From contig NZ_WNXC01000001.1 of assembly GCF_014172405.1 (NCBI RefSeq), positions 1,612,001-1,676,000 of the forward strand: 64,000 nt of DNA, in the 5' to 3' direction. Positions 1 to 9,592 of the stretch are shown piece after piece. The position numbers and the translations under genes are program-made. The notes beneath the pieces are model-generated. The model made no database searches and was not told the DNA's origin. It was given only the letters and a program-made list of their open reading frames with translations. The stretch comes from Pedobacter gandavensis (GTDB lineage Bacteria > Bacteroidota > Bacteroidia > Sphingobacteriales > Sphingobacteriaceae). Numbering within the stretch: position 1 is the first letter of the stretch; each line of letters starts with the position of its first letter.

Positions 1-1122
1 ATCATTATACTGTCTCAATAAAGGATACTCAGAGGCTAAATCTTCATCCCTGGAATTGTTAAAATAGGCCATGAATTTATAGTACTCATCGTCTTTAAAT
101 GGATCATAAGGGTGACTATGGCATTGTACACAAGCAAAAGTGGTACTTAACAAACCTTCCCATGTGGTATTTACCCGGTCCATGACTGCGGATACCCTAA
201 ACTCTTCATTATTTGTCCCACCTTCATCATTCGTCATGGTATTCCTGTTGAAAGCAGTCGCGATATATTGGTCGTCTGTAGGATTCACAAAGAAATCACC
301 CGCAATCTGTTCGGTGATAAACTCATTGTAAGGTTTGTCCTTATTAAAGGCGCGGATCACCCAGTCCCGGTATTGCCAGATGTTTCTATTGCCATCAGAT
401 TCATATCCTTTGGTATCGGCATAACGGGCTACATCCAACCACATTGAGGCCCACTTCTCGCCAAAACGAGGGGAAGCCAATAAAGAATCTACCAGAATTT
501 CGTAAGCTTTATCTGCATCTTTATTCTTGAAATATTGTTTAATTAAGGATTCGGAAGGAACCGTTCCAATTAAATCCAGGCTAAGTCTTCGCAATAAAGT
601 TGGCCTATCCGCTTCTGCTGAAGGTTTTAGTTTTTCAGTCTCCAGCTTGGCAAGGATGAATTTGTCAATGTTATTTCTTCCCCAGTCTTCATCAACGTCT
701 GGAATTTCGACTTCTTTAACCGGTAAATAAGCCCAGTGGTCTCCCCATTTGGCACCTTGTTTTACCCATCTGGTGAAAATATCAATCTCTTCTTCGCTCA
801 GCGCAGTATGTTTATAAGGCATGCGTAACTCCGGATCTTTAGTCAGCAACCTTTTGATCATTTCACTGTCTTCCGGGTTTCCAGGAATGATGGCCGGCTT
901 GCCACTTTTCGTCGCTGCTAAAGCTTCCTTTTCAAACAGGAAACTAAATCCGCCTTGCTTTTTCACGCCTCCGTGACAAGAGATACATTTTTTATTGATA
1001 ATCGGCTTTACTTCCGTATTAAAATCAACCGTTTTCTCATAGGGCATCAGCAGCACAGCCGAAATGACTAATACAAAAAGTACGCATAGGACCCATAGCT
1101 TCTTATTACTCAGGAATTTCAT
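1..1122 (-). CDS. PSCyt1/DUF1549 cytochrome-domain protein (N-terminal part)
   Basis: This minus-strand gene starts at an ATG at 1122-1120 and runs off the left edge, so only about 374 N-terminal residues are visible. The start MKFLSNKKLW is followed by a hydrophobic stretch (signal or anchor, about residues 8-26). A CISCHGG heme-binding motif lies near residue 46, as in the PSCyt1 cytochrome domain. A DUF1549-like stretch follows (LDLIGTVPSE, DVARYADTKG, TFACVQCHSHPYDPF), with a second CxxCH. In Bacteroidota and Planctomycetes such proteins are exported, often precede DUF1501 partners and are linked to polysaccharide or sulfated-compound catabolism, but their biochemical role is unsettled. 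The C-terminal DUF1553 part would lie outside the window. Domain call is firm; function is inference. Confidence 0.85.
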   Translation of the reverse strand, partial: MKFLSNKKLWVLCVLFVLVISAVLLMPYEKTVDFNTEVKPIINKKCISCHGGVKKQGGFSFLFEKEALAATKSGKPAIIPGNPEDSEMIKRLLTKDPELRMPYKHTALSEEEIDIFTRWVKQGAKWGDHWAYLPVKEVEIPDVDEDWGRNNIDKFILAKLETEKLKPSAEADRPTLLRRLSLDLIGTVPSESLIKQYFKNKDADKAYEILVDSLLASPRFGEKWASMWLDVARYADTKGYESDGNRNIWQYRDWVIRAFNKDKPYNEFITEQIAGDFFVNPTDDQYIATAFNRNTMTNDEGGTNNEEFRVSAVMDRVNTTWEGLLSTTFACVQCHSHPYDPFKDDEYYKFMAYFNNSRDEDLASEYPLLRQYND

Positions 1123-1262
1123 TGCTTAAATTTGGTTTGGTTTATTTGTGTAAAATAAAATTACCACCAATCCAGCCCTTTTACAATACCAGATTTGTCT
1201 AATACTGACACTATATTGTCTAATTATAGGAGATTTAGAAATAAAAGTTGCAAATTCAACAA

Positions 1263-2129
1263 ATGCAACCGCTTCTACTTGAAACCAACAACGTAAACCG
1301 TAACACGATATTTGTTAAAGAAATCAATGTAAAAAACCTCAGTAACCCGGTTCATTTTCATAAAGAGTATGAAATGGTTCTCATCACCAAAAGCACGGGA
1401 AGAAGGATTGTGGGCGATAGTGTTGAGAATTTTGAAGCAGGGGATTTGGTTTTGATTGGCCCTAATCTTCCACATGTCATGTACAACGACAAATCGTACT
1501 ATGAACCTGGAAACGAACAAATGGTGACAGCCATTGTCACTTACTTCAGAATGGATTGGTTAAATGAGGAATTTATAAATTCAAAAGAAATCCCATATTT
1601 TCACGAATTATTGAAAGACATCAACCGCGGGATTCGCGTGTATGGGGAGACGCATAAACAGGTGGTCTTGTTATTAGAGCAATTATTGCTCAGTACCGGG
1701 CTAAGGAAAATTCTTCATTTATTGAGCATCATCACCCTGCTTTCAGAAACACGAGAGTACAAATGTCTATCTAGTATTGGCTACACCAACCCACATAGCC
1801 AGAAAGATGTGCAACGAATCAGTAGGATCTATACGTATATCATGGATAACTTTAGCGAGGACATTTCCCTGGAAACCGCAGCAACACTGGCTAACATGAC
1901 TACTTCAGCCTTTTGCAAGTATTTTAAAGGACGCACCCAGAAAACATTTACCCACTTTGTAAATGAGGTAAGGATTGGTCATGCCTGTAAACTTTTATTC
2001 GATGACAACCTCAGCATGACCGAAATCTGTTTTCAGTCTGGTTTTAATAACCTGACCAATTTCAACAGGAATTTTAAGCAGTATACCACAGTTAGTCCCT
2101 CAGAATTCAAACGAAACCTAAAAATCTAA
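1263..2129 (+). CDS. AraC-family transcriptional regulator with cupin sensor
   Basis: The protein has an N-terminal cupin-like half (HFHKEYEMVLI, then FEAGDLVLIGPNLPHV), typical of sugar-sensing AraC regulators. The C-terminal 100 residues carry the two helix-turn-helix motifs (ISLETAATLANMTTSAFCKY and MTEICFQSGFNNLTNFNRNF, ending in SPSEFKR). An in-frame TTG at 1248 would add five residues; I prefer the ATG at 1263 because TTG starts are rare here. It is divergent from the cytochrome-domain gene and convergent with the SDR/dehydratase pair, so it may control one or both. The 125-bp gap upstream would hold both divergent promoters. The ligand cannot be read from the sequence. Confidence 0.88.
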   Translation: MQPLLLETNNVNRNTIFVKEINVKNLSNPVHFHKEYEMVLITKSTGRRIVGDSVENFEAGDLVLIGPNLPHVMYNDKSYYEPGNEQMVTAIVTYFRMDWLNEEFINSKEIPYFHELLKDINRGIRVYGETHKQVVLLLEQLLLSTGLRKILHLLSIITLLSETREYKCLSSIGYTNPHSQKDVQRISRIYTYIMDNFSEDISLETAATLANMTTSAFCKYFKGRTQKTFTHFVNEVRIGHACKLLFDDNLSMTEICFQSGFNNLTNFNRNFKQYTTVSPSEFKRNLKI

Positions 2130-2146
2130 GCCCATTTTATTGATCA

Positions 2147-2935
2147 TCAGCTATCCTGCATTAATGCACTTCTTCCGCCGTCTATCAGATAAGTAGTCCC
2201 GGAGGCAAATGCTGCATATTCACTGGCCAGAAAAACACACCAACCGCCAATCTCTTCTGGTGTCCCTAATCGCTTTACCGGATGTAAATTGATGGTCCGT
2301 TGTTTTTCTTCATCAGGATGATCAAATGAATTGAACCAATCTTGATTTCCGGGTGTGTCGATAAAGCCGGGAGCAATTCCGAGTGTACGTATTGCTGGGC
2401 CCCACTCTATTGCCAGACTTCGCACCAAACCTGTTAAAGCTGTTTTGCTCACATTATAAGGAAAGCAACCGGGGATCGTTGCCGAAGCATGATTTGAAGT
2501 CATGATGATAATTAGCCCTTTCGAATGTTCCAAATGTGGTTTACACAACCTGGCCAATCGCCAATGTGCGGATAGGTTCAGCTCCATATTCTGTTGCCAC
2601 TCGCTTTCCTCACAAGCCAATGCCCCATGAAAGAAATTTCTTCCGGCATTGGAAACCAGGATATCCAGCCGACCATTGAAGCGCTCCAAAACTCCAGCCA
2701 GGAAAACCTCCATTTCGCCCGATTGTGTAACGTCTGCCTGTTGATACCATGCGCTCCCTCCTTCTCCTTCCATTGTAGTCACAAATTGCTTTGCCGCTAG
2801 GCTATCAACTTCATCCATGGCACAACCGGCAATGGCACATCCGGCTTTTGCCAGCATCTTTGCCACCCCTAAGCCTATACCTGATGTAACACCGGTGACT
2901 AAGGCTACTTTCCCATGAAGACTGATTTCGAACAT
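2147..2935 (-). CDS. SDR-family NAD(P)-dependent oxidoreductase
   Basis: This is a classical short-chain dehydrogenase of 262 residues. The glycine-rich cofactor motif TGVTSGIG is at about residues 14-21, the NAG motif (SNAGRN) at 95-100, and the catalytic set is N120, S147, Y160 and K164 (PYNVSK). The C-terminal GTTYLIDGG is the usual family ending. It lies 42 bp downstream of an enolase-superfamily dehydratase on the same strand, so the two are probably one operon acting on a sugar or sugar acid, for example oxidation of an aldose or hydroxy acid. The exact substrate is not recognisable. Confidence 0.88.
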   Translation of the reverse strand: MFEISLHGKVALVTGVTSGIGLGVAKMLAKAGCAIAGCAMDEVDSLAAKQFVTTMEGEGGSAWYQQADVTQSGEMEVFLAGVLERFNGRLDILVSNAGRNFFHGALACEESEWQQNMELNLSAHWRLARLCKPHLEHSKGLIIIMTSNHASATIPGCFPYNVSKTALTGLVRSLAIEWGPAIRTLGIAPGFIDTPGNQDWFNSFDHPDEEKQRTINLHPVKRLGTPEEIGGWCVFLASEYAAFASGTTYLIDGGRSALMQDS

Positions 2936-2977
2936 ACTTATTTCTTAAAAAACTTGATTGATAAATTAAAGCCAGAT

Positions 2978-4144
2978 TTATACGTAAAACCCCGGTCTTG
3001 GCACTACAATTCCAGGATGTTTTTCCATTTCCTCTTCTACCAGGTCCACGCCTAAACCCGGACGATCAGATAAATGCAAATGACCATCTTTAATCATGTC
3101 TTTAATTGGATGCGTAATCACGGTATCCCTCCATGGTACATCGTTAAACATGAACTCCTGTCGGAAGAAGTTTGGTACGGAAGCACAAACATGCGCAGAA
3201 GCCAAAGTAGACAATGGGCCATTCGGATTGTGTGGTGCAAGTAATACATTGTAAGCTTCCATCATTGTCGCCATCCGCTTCATTTCTGAAGGACCTCCAC
3301 AACGGGTAATGTCTGGCATGATAAAGTCGCACACATTCTTTTCCAATAAAGGACGAATCCCATGGCGTGTATAATGGCGTTCTCCCACACAAATCGATAC
3401 ATTAGAAGGAATTCTATCTCTCATCGCTTTTAAAGTATCTGCACTTTCTGGTCCAGCCGGTTCCTCATACCAGGTAATGTCCAATTCGGATAAACGCTGC
3501 GCCATTTTTACGGCCACACGGTAATTGAGCATGGCATGGGTTTCAATCATGATGTCAAAATCAGGCCCTACTGCTTCACGAACAGCCTTACTTACTTCAA
3601 AAGCAAGGTCCTGTTGTTTTGTGGTCAATTGAAGATTACTGGAAAGGTCCTCTCCATATAAATAGTTAGTATGTGCAAAAGGGTCAAATTTCAACCCGGT
3701 GAATCCTGCTTCTTTTACTTTTAATGCCTGAGCAGCATAATCTTCCGCATTATGTCCGCCACCAGTAAACCAGTAGTTCGCATACAGCAAGATATCTTTA
3801 CGAAAAGCGCCACCCAGCAGCTCATAGCAAGGTGTATTCAATACTTTTCCTTTTAAGTCAAGCAAGGCCATATCGATCGCAGAAATCGCACACATGCTTG
3901 CGCCAAAAGGCCCCATCCAGTTAAGATCCCGGTATAATTTTGTCCAGATAAAATCAGTTCTCATCGGATCTAAACCAATGATGCGCTCGCCAACATGTTT
4001 TGCCGCCTGATAAACGATTGGGCTTCCCGGCCAGTTGGTTGCTTCTCCAACTCCTGTATGCCCGGTATCGGTATATATTTTTAAAAGTGTCCAGTTATAT
4101 TTAACCCCCTCAACCAACCAAACTTTGACCTCAGTAATTTTCAT
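2978..4144 (-). CDS. Mandelate racemase/enolase-superfamily sugar-acid dehydratase
   Basis: The 388-residue protein has the capping domain followed by the (beta/alpha)7-beta barrel of the mandelate racemase group. Visible active-site elements are K152 in GLKFDPF, probable metal ligands E201 (DIMIETH), E227 (WYEEP) and E255 (VGER), D278 (MPDITRCGG) and H305 (APHNP). This pattern fits dehydratases of the galactonate, gluconate or mannonate type more than racemases. The product would be a 2-keto-3-deoxy sugar acid. It is the first gene of a presumed two-gene operon with the SDR downstream. The substrate is inference. Confidence 0.85.
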   Translation of the reverse strand: MKITEVKVWLVEGVKYNWTLLKIYTDTGHTGVGEATNWPGSPIVYQAAKHVGERIIGLDPMRTDFIWTKLYRDLNWMGPFGASMCAISAIDMALLDLKGKVLNTPCYELLGGAFRKDILLYANYWFTGGGHNAEDYAAQALKVKEAGFTGLKFDPFAHTNYLYGEDLSSNLQLTTKQQDLAFEVSKAVREAVGPDFDIMIETHAMLNYRVAVKMAQRLSELDITWYEEPAGPESADTLKAMRDRIPSNVSICVGERHYTRHGIRPLLEKNVCDFIMPDITRCGGPSEMKRMATMMEAYNVLLAPHNPNGPLSTLASAHVCASVPNFFRQEFMFNDVPWRDTVITHPIKDMIKDGHLHLSDRPGLGVDLVEEEMEKHPGIVVPRPGFYV

Positions 4145-4282
4145 TTCAATAGCGCTTTAGATTTATTAACTATAATGACCGTAAGATTAATTAAAATTTC
4201 CGAAAGCCTTCCAGAATAAAAAAACTATATTTATCAGCGCCTCTATGCTGATTATTTCAGTTCCTAATTTTTTCCTTTTTTT

Positions 4283-5710
4283 ATGACAGCACACCAATCC
4301 GCTTCACAGGGCAAGCTATCTAGAATATTATCTCTTTTAAAACAAGCCCTAAAAGGCGAAGACCTTGATTTTACACAAGGAAGCATCCGCAAAGGGGTGC
4401 TCTTACTGGCCATCCCAATGATGTTGGAAATGGCAATGGAATCCGTGTTTGCATTGGTCGATTTATATTTTGTGGGTCACCTTCCGAATAGCAGTCACGC
4501 CATCCAAACCGTAGGATTAACCGAATCTGTCCTGACTATTATTTACTCCCTGGCTATAGGAATGAGCATGGCTGCAACAGCAGTTGTTGCCAGAAGAATT
4601 GGCGAGAAAAATCCAGAAGCCGCAGCAAAAGCAGGTGTCCAGGCCATTCTTATTGCCGTTGCCTTTAACCTGATCATTAGTGTTTTAGGCGTAATTTATG
4701 CTGCAGATATTTTATCAATAATGGGGGCATCCGATGAAACCGTTGCCCATGGCACTACTTTTACCCGCATTATGATGGGTGGCAGTGTCATTATTGTGCT
4801 CCTTTTTCTGATCAATGGCATTTTCAGAGGTGCTGGAAATGCAGCCATCGCGATGAAAAGTCTATGGATCGCAAACATTGCCAATATCATTTTATGTCCA
4901 ATTCTGATCAATGGTTTTGGTCCTATCCCTGCTTTTGGCCTAACCGGAGCTGCAATTGCAACCACCATAGGAAGAAGTATGGGTGTAGCCTACCAGATTT
5001 GGCACCTGGCAAGCGGCAAAGGTCTTTTAAAAGTACAACTCTCCTACTTCAAGCCTCATTTTGAACAAATGAAAGCCTTGTTAAAAATTGCTACACCAGG
5101 TATTTTCCAGTTTATCATTGCTTCTTGCAGCTGGATTTTTCTAGCGCAACTGGTGGCAACTACTGGTGGAGATCATGGTTCAGCAGGTTATCAAACTGCA
5201 TTAAGACTGATGATGTTCTTTATGCTTCCTGCCTGGGGAATGAGCAATGCTGCGGCCACATTAGTTGGCCAGAATCTAGGTGCAAAACACTTGCAACGTG
5301 CCGTGGACTCCGTGATGAAGACCGCAAAATACATTGTCATCTATATGCTTCTGGTGATGACCTTTACTTTTATTGGCGGATATTATTTCATTTCCTTTTT
5401 CAGCAATGATGAATTGGTACAGGAAGTAGCGCTTCATGCCTTACAGATTATGAGCCTTGGCTACATCTTTTACGGCATTGGAATGGTACTCGTGAGCACG
5501 TTCAACGGCGCCGGAGATACCTGGACGCCTACCTGGGTCAATTTTTTCGGCTTTTGGTTATTTCAAATTCCATTGGCTTATATACTGGCAAAACACTTTG
5601 AAATGGGCCCAACTGGTGTCTTCATTGCGATTCCTGTTGCCGAAATCGGTATTGCCATTGCCGGATATATTTTGTTTAAAAAAGGAAGATGGAAAACCAT
5701 ACAGGTTTAA
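4283..5710 (+). CDS. MATE-family efflux transporter
   Basis: The 475-residue polytopic protein has about twelve hydrophobic segments in two MatE halves. Typical motifs include LLAIPMMLEMAMESVFALVD at the N-terminus (residues about 40-59) and GAGNAAIAMKS and GLTGAAIAT in the first half. In the second half AGYQTALRLM and NGAGDTWTP are visible. MATE proteins export cationic drugs or metabolites from the inner membrane using Na+ or H+ gradients. The gene is divergent from the dehydratase operon and stands alone; the following barrel gene starts 47 bp later and could be cotranscribed. The substrate is unknown. Confidence 0.92.
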   Translation: MTAHQSASQGKLSRILSLLKQALKGEDLDFTQGSIRKGVLLLAIPMMLEMAMESVFALVDLYFVGHLPNSSHAIQTVGLTESVLTIIYSLAIGMSMAATAVVARRIGEKNPEAAAKAGVQAILIAVAFNLIISVLGVIYAADILSIMGASDETVAHGTTFTRIMMGGSVIIVLLFLINGIFRGAGNAAIAMKSLWIANIANIILCPILINGFGPIPAFGLTGAAIATTIGRSMGVAYQIWHLASGKGLLKVQLSYFKPHFEQMKALLKIATPGIFQFIIASCSWIFLAQLVATTGGDHGSAGYQTALRLMMFFMLPAWGMSNAAATLVGQNLGAKHLQRAVDSVMKTAKYIVIYMLLVMTFTFIGGYYFISFFSNDELVQEVALHALQIMSLGYIFYGIGMVLVSTFNGAGDTWTPTWVNFFGFWLFQIPLAYILAKHFEMGPTGVFIAIPVAEIGIAIAGYILFKKGRWKTIQV

Positions 5711-5757
5711 CACTATTAAATACATAATTTAGGCCGCTCAAAACTAATTGTATTTAT

Positions 5758-6543
5758 ATGAAAAAAACCTTTACTAAAACAATGTTGATATGTGGAGTAA
5801 CCGCGTTAACTTTTTCAGCTACCAACAGCTTTGCCCAACAGGCCAATTCAAGTTATGGAGATGAATATAGTGACGCAAAAAATCTGGTTAAATGGAATGT
5901 GGCTGCCTTGGCTTTAAAAACCTATTCCTTCCAGTATGAGCGCGCGGTTAGCAATAAGATTTCGGTAGCCATGGGGTTCAGGATGATGCCAAAATCTCAT
6001 GTTCCATTCAGTTCAACGATTAAAAGTTTGATTGATGACGATCAAACCTGGGAAAGCATTAAAGATTTCAAAACCGGAAACTTCGCCATCACACCGGAGG
6101 TTAGGTTTTATCTGGGTCAAAGTGTATTCCGTGGTTTTTACATTGCTCCATTTGTAAGGTATGCAAAGTATGATGTTAGCCTTCCATATAATTTTGAAGC
6201 AACTGATGGCACAACTACCATCAAGGATAAAATAGATATGAAGGGTAGCCTGAATACCATCACTGGTGGTGTACTTTTTGGCGCACAGTGGAAACTGAGC
6301 AAAGCGGTTTATCTGGACTGGTGGATTTTAGGTCCTAACTATGGTTCAAACTCCGGCAGTATCTCAGGGAAAAAGAAATTAAATTCTGATGAACAACAAG
6401 CATTAAGAGATGCATTAACAGATCTTGACAATATCCCTTTGGTAAAAACAACATCTACTGTAGACGCAGAAGGTGCTAAAATTGATTTCAAGGGCCCATG
6501 GGCAGGAATGAGATCAGGACTTAGTATCGGATACAGGTTTTAA
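5758..6543 (+). CDS. Secreted outer-membrane beta-barrel protein (DUF3575-like)
   Basis: The protein has an N-terminal signal peptide (ending near NSFAQQ, about residue 27) and about 235 mature residues. It shows alternating amphipathic strands, such as YSFQYERAVSNKISVAMGFR and EVRFYLGQSVFRGFYIAPFV, and ends in GLSIGYRF, the aromatic C-terminus typical of outer-membrane barrels. The pattern resembles DUF3575 proteins of Bacteroidota. No enzymatic motif is seen. A strong rho-independent terminator follows at about 6557. Its role in the outer membrane is unknown. Confidence 0.7.
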   Translation: MKKTFTKTMLICGVTALTFSATNSFAQQANSSYGDEYSDAKNLVKWNVAALALKTYSFQYERAVSNKISVAMGFRMMPKSHVPFSSTIKSLIDDDQTWESIKDFKTGNFAITPEVRFYLGQSVFRGFYIAPFVRYAKYDVSLPYNFEATDGTTTIKDKIDMKGSLNTITGGVLFGAQWKLSKAVYLDWWILGPNYGSNSGSISGKKKLNSDEQQALRDALTDLDNIPLVKTTSTVDAEGAKIDFKGPWAGMRSGLSIGYRF

Positions 6544-6556
6544 TTAAGCCAGCCTC

Positions 6557-6605
6557 AAAAAAAAGCTCAGCCATACCTAAAGTACGACTGAGCTTTTTTT
6601 TTTTA
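6557..6605 (+). terminator. Rho-independent terminator
   Basis: The arms AAAAGCTCAG (6561-6570) and CTGAGCTTTT (6588-6597) form a perfect 10-bp stem followed by a T run. A-rich sequence on the left arm makes it bidirectional: it can end both the barrel gene (plus) and the convergent ddl gene (minus, stop at 6616). Confidence 0.9.
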
Positions 6606-6615
6606 ATATCATTAT

Positions 6616-7602
6616 TTAACCAATGGTTTCTTTAACCAGTTTGGTGTAAAAATCATTCAGTTTCATGCCCATTGCGGCAACTTGTTGTGGAATAAAACTT
6701 GTTGCTGTTTGTCCTGGGATGGTATTGACCTCAATAAAGTAAAAATCACCCTCATCTTCCGTCAGGATAAAATCGATTCGGACTACCCCACTACAGTTCA
6801 AATTCAAATATACATCTTTAGCGATTTGCTCTACTCTGGCCTTAGTTTCTGGTCTGATTGCTGCTGGTGTAGTCTCTGTGGCTACTCCAGGTGTATATTT
6901 AGCTTCAAAATCAAAAAACTCTTTTGCTGTTTCCACTTCTGTAGCTGGAAGCACCACTAACTTGCCATCCAGTTTCACTACACCTACCGTGAATTCCCTT
7001 CCGGAAATAAACTCTTCAATCAGCAGTTGATTATCTTCTTTAAAGGCTTTTTCAATCGCTTTTTCTAAATCAGCACCATGCTTTACCTTACTCATTCCGA
7101 TACTACTACCACCACTATTTGGCTTTACGAAATAAGGTACTTTAAGGTCTTTTTTGATTTGTTCCACACTGTAAGGAATGTTTTTAAAAATCTGCGCAGA
7201 CTTTGCTACATGCAGGTTTTCAATGTCCTTAACAATCGCTTTAGTATATGCTTTATTCATCGTGATCGCAGAAGTCAGCGCATCACAAGTGGTATAAGGC
7301 AGGTTTAACATATCGAAATAGCCTTGTAATTTACCATCCTCACCCGGGGAGCCATGAATGGCTATAAAAACGCCATCAAAAGTGACTTTTCTACCTTTAA
7401 TATTTAGGGAGAAGTCATTTCTGTCTACCTCAATTCTTACAGAGTCTGCAGGTTCATAAAACCAACCTTGTTGGGTTAGCATTATTTTATAAACATCAAA
7501 CTTGTCGGCATCCAGATTTTGAGCGATAGTGGCTGCACTTTTAACCGAGATCACCCACTCACCCGTGGTACCACCGGTTAGTAATGCTAATGTTTTCTTC
7601 AT
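6616..7602 (-). CDS. ddl: D-alanine--D-alanine ligase
   Basis: The 328-residue ATP-grasp ligase joins two D-alanines for peptidoglycan precursor synthesis in the cytoplasm. It shows the N-terminal GGTTGEWVIS segment, IHGSPGEDGKLQGYFDMLNLPYT (residues about 83-105), VKPNSGGSSIGMSKV, the EEFISGREFTVGVV stretch and the C-terminal VVRIDFILTEDEGDFYFIEVNTIPGQT with the metal-binding E and N. The length is close to that usual for DdlA/DdlB. The gene is divergent from the PASTA/mltG cluster, which also serves the cell wall. Confidence 0.96.
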   Translation of the reverse strand: MKKTLALLTGGTTGEWVISVKSAATIAQNLDADKFDVYKIMLTQQGWFYEPADSVRIEVDRNDFSLNIKGRKVTFDGVFIAIHGSPGEDGKLQGYFDMLNLPYTTCDALTSAITMNKAYTKAIVKDIENLHVAKSAQIFKNIPYSVEQIKKDLKVPYFVKPNSGGSSIGMSKVKHGADLEKAIEKAFKEDNQLLIEEFISGREFTVGVVKLDGKLVVLPATEVETAKEFFDFEAKYTPGVATETTPAAIRPETKARVEQIAKDVYLNLNCSGVVRIDFILTEDEGDFYFIEVNTIPGQTATSFIPQQVAAMGMKLNDFYTKLVKETIG

Positions 7603-7709
7603 TTTTAAGCGTGTTAAAACCTATTCAAAGTAATAAGTCAATTGTAAGCACAAATATAAATTAGTTGACCCAGATGTCATTTTAATTCCAATAAAATATT
7701 TTTTTAGCC

Positions 7710-7717
7710 TAAATTTG
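7710..7717 (+). promoter_or_regulatory. Putative -7 box upstream of the PASTA/mltG cluster
   Basis: TAAATTTG matches the Bacteroidota -7 consensus TAnnTTTG and lies 32 bp before the PASTA gene start. The -33 region is not convincing, so this rests on the single box. Confidence 0.4.
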
Positions 7718-7748
7718 GGCTTTATACCTTAATGAGTAAAAAATTCCT

Positions 7749-8519
7749 ATGAGCAAATTCATATCTTACCTAAAGACTAAATCCTTTAGAACCAACATCA
7801 TTGCCGCGATAGCTACGGTGGTGGTCATCATCCTGGCGGCTTTCTTTAGTTTAAGATATTACACCAAACACGGTCAGGGCTTAAATGTTCCTGAAGTAAA
7901 AGGGCTTGCTTTCACGCAAGCGGTGAGCAAGTTAGAGGCATTAGGCCTTCGTTACGAAGTAGATTCTGTGTTTGTCATGGATTCGCCTCCGGGCATTGTC
8001 ATTGATCAGGATCCTGAAGCCAATACCTTTGTAAAAGACAACCGTACCATCTATCTAACGGTAAATGTAGCCATGGCTCCAAACGTTAAATTCCCGGATA
8101 TCGAATTCAAACCATTTAGACAAGCACAGGCTTTAATAGAAAGCTTCGGACTAAAGGTAGGAGATACTACTTATAAATCCGATCAAGCCAGAGATGTGGT
8201 GTTAGAGGCTTTATTTGGCGGCCAACCGATTAAAGCGGGAGAGTCTATGCCTAAAGGATCTAGAATTGATTTGGTTTTGGGTGATGGTAAAGGAAATGAA
8301 GAAGTGGATATTCCATCTTTAATTGGTTTAACGATGGATGAAGCTAAGTTCGCCTTAAAGAATGGTGCCATGTTAACTTTAGGAAACGTGCTCTATGAGG
8401 GCGAAATTACAGATACTGCAAATGCGGTGATTGTAAAGCAAGATCCTTTCTTAACGGATTCCGTAACAAAAGTTAAAATCGGAACGCCGGTAAACATTAC
8501 CTTGTCTAACAAAAAATAA
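7749..8519 (+). CDS. PASTA-domain membrane protein
   Basis: The protein has a short cytoplasmic N-terminus and one membrane segment (about residues 17-37), followed by three PASTA-type repeats. These begin near VPEVKGLAFTQAVSKLEALG, FPDIEFKPFRQAQALIESFG and IPSLIGLTMDEAKFALKNG. PASTA domains bind muropeptide or beta-lactam-like ligands in Gram-positive kinases and PBPs. Stand-alone anchored PASTA proteins are common in Bacteroidota, where their role is not established. Its position between ddl and mltG supports a cell-envelope role. There is no kinase or transpeptidase domain. Confidence 0.85.
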   Translation: MSKFISYLKTKSFRTNIIAAIATVVVIILAAFFSLRYYTKHGQGLNVPEVKGLAFTQAVSKLEALGLRYEVDSVFVMDSPPGIVIDQDPEANTFVKDNRTIYLTVNVAMAPNVKFPDIEFKPFRQAQALIESFGLKVGDTTYKSDQARDVVLEALFGGQPIKAGESMPKGSRIDLVLGDGKGNEEVDIPSLIGLTMDEAKFALKNGAMLTLGNVLYEGEITDTANAVIVKQDPFLTDSVTKVKIGTPVNITLSNKK

Positions 8520-8535
8520 TTATTACCATCATAAT

Positions 8536-9591
8536 ATGTCAAACGAAAACGAGAAAAGCTTTAAAAAAAGTACTAAAGTAATATTGGCCGCAATACTGGT
8601 CGTGTTAGTGGTTGGTGGTTATTTCGGATTGAAATTCTACAAAGTCTTCTTTGCCCCTAACATCACTGGCAATGAAAAATTTGTCTATGTAAGAACTGGA
8701 AGTCACCTCGATGACCTGTTTGAGGAAATCCGCAAGAAAGATATATTGACAGATATTGGGTCTTTCAGTCAGGCCGCAGCGAAAATGGATCTTGCACAAA
8801 ACTTGAAACCAGGTCGCTATAAAGTAAGCAAAGGAATGAACAACAGAACGTTGATCAACATGCTGAAATCAGGTAACCAGGATCCAGTTAAATTAAAATT
8901 CCAGAACATCAGGAAGAAAGAAGATTTCGCAGGTTACCTTGCGAAAAACCTGGAAGCCGATTCCTTAGCTTTCATCAGCGTATTGGATTCTACAGCATTA
9001 ATTGAGAAATACGGATTCAATAAAGACAACATTTATACGATGTTTATTCCAAACACTTACGAGGTGTACTGGAACATTGCTCCAATGGAGTTTTTCGAGA
9101 AAATGCAGAAGGAATACGACAAGTTCTGGAATGATGAACGTAAACGTAAAGCTGCTGCTTTAAATCTAAGCCCGGTTCAGGTTTCGGTATTGGCTTCTAT
9201 TGTAGATGCCGAGGCATTATACGATAAAGAGATGCCTATCATTGCAGGTTTATACTTGAACAGGTTAAAAAAAGGAATTCTATTGCAGGCAGATCCAACA
9301 GTGATCTTTGCAAATGATGACTTTACAGTAAAAAGGGTAACCAATAAACTGTTACAAGTACCTTCGAGATACAATACCTACAAATATGCAGGTTTACCTC
9401 CAGGGCCGATCATGATGCCAAGTATCAATGCAATTGATGCCGTATTGAACAAAGACAATAACAATTACATCTATATGTGTGCTAAAGAAGACTTCTCTGG
9501 CTACCATAATTTCGCAGTTACAGTTCAGGAACATGAGATCAACGCGAAAAAATATAGAGAGGCCTTGAACAAACGCAACATTTTCAAATAG
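8536..9591 (+). CDS. mltG: Endolytic murein transglycosylase MltG
   Basis: The 351-residue inner-membrane protein has one transmembrane segment (about residues 14-33) and the YceG/MltG fold. The signature region is ASIVDAEALYDKE followed by AGLYLNRLKKGILLQADPTV and, later, YNTYKYAGLPPGPI. E226 falls in the catalytic-Glu region of the family. MltG cleaves nascent glycan strands and probably ends their polymerisation. It starts 17 bp after the PASTA gene and is followed after 1 bp by the thioesterase gene, so these form an operon. Confidence 0.93.
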   Translation: MSNENEKSFKKSTKVILAAILVVLVVGGYFGLKFYKVFFAPNITGNEKFVYVRTGSHLDDLFEEIRKKDILTDIGSFSQAAAKMDLAQNLKPGRYKVSKGMNNRTLINMLKSGNQDPVKLKFQNIRKKEDFAGYLAKNLEADSLAFISVLDSTALIEKYGFNKDNIYTMFIPNTYEVYWNIAPMEFFEKMQKEYDKFWNDERKRKAAALNLSPVQVSVLASIVDAEALYDKEMPIIAGLYLNRLKKGILLQADPTVIFANDDFTVKRVTNKLLQVPSRYNTYKYAGLPPGPIMMPSINAIDAVLNKDNNNYIYMCAKEDFSGYHNFAVTVQEHEINAKKYREALNKRNIFK

Positions 9592-9592
9592 G

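Noticed and set aside
1248..1262. TTG start for the AraC regulator
   Set aside because: The ATG five codons later is the more likely start; the upstream AGGAG is about 15 bp from the TTG, and Bacteroidota rarely depend on it.
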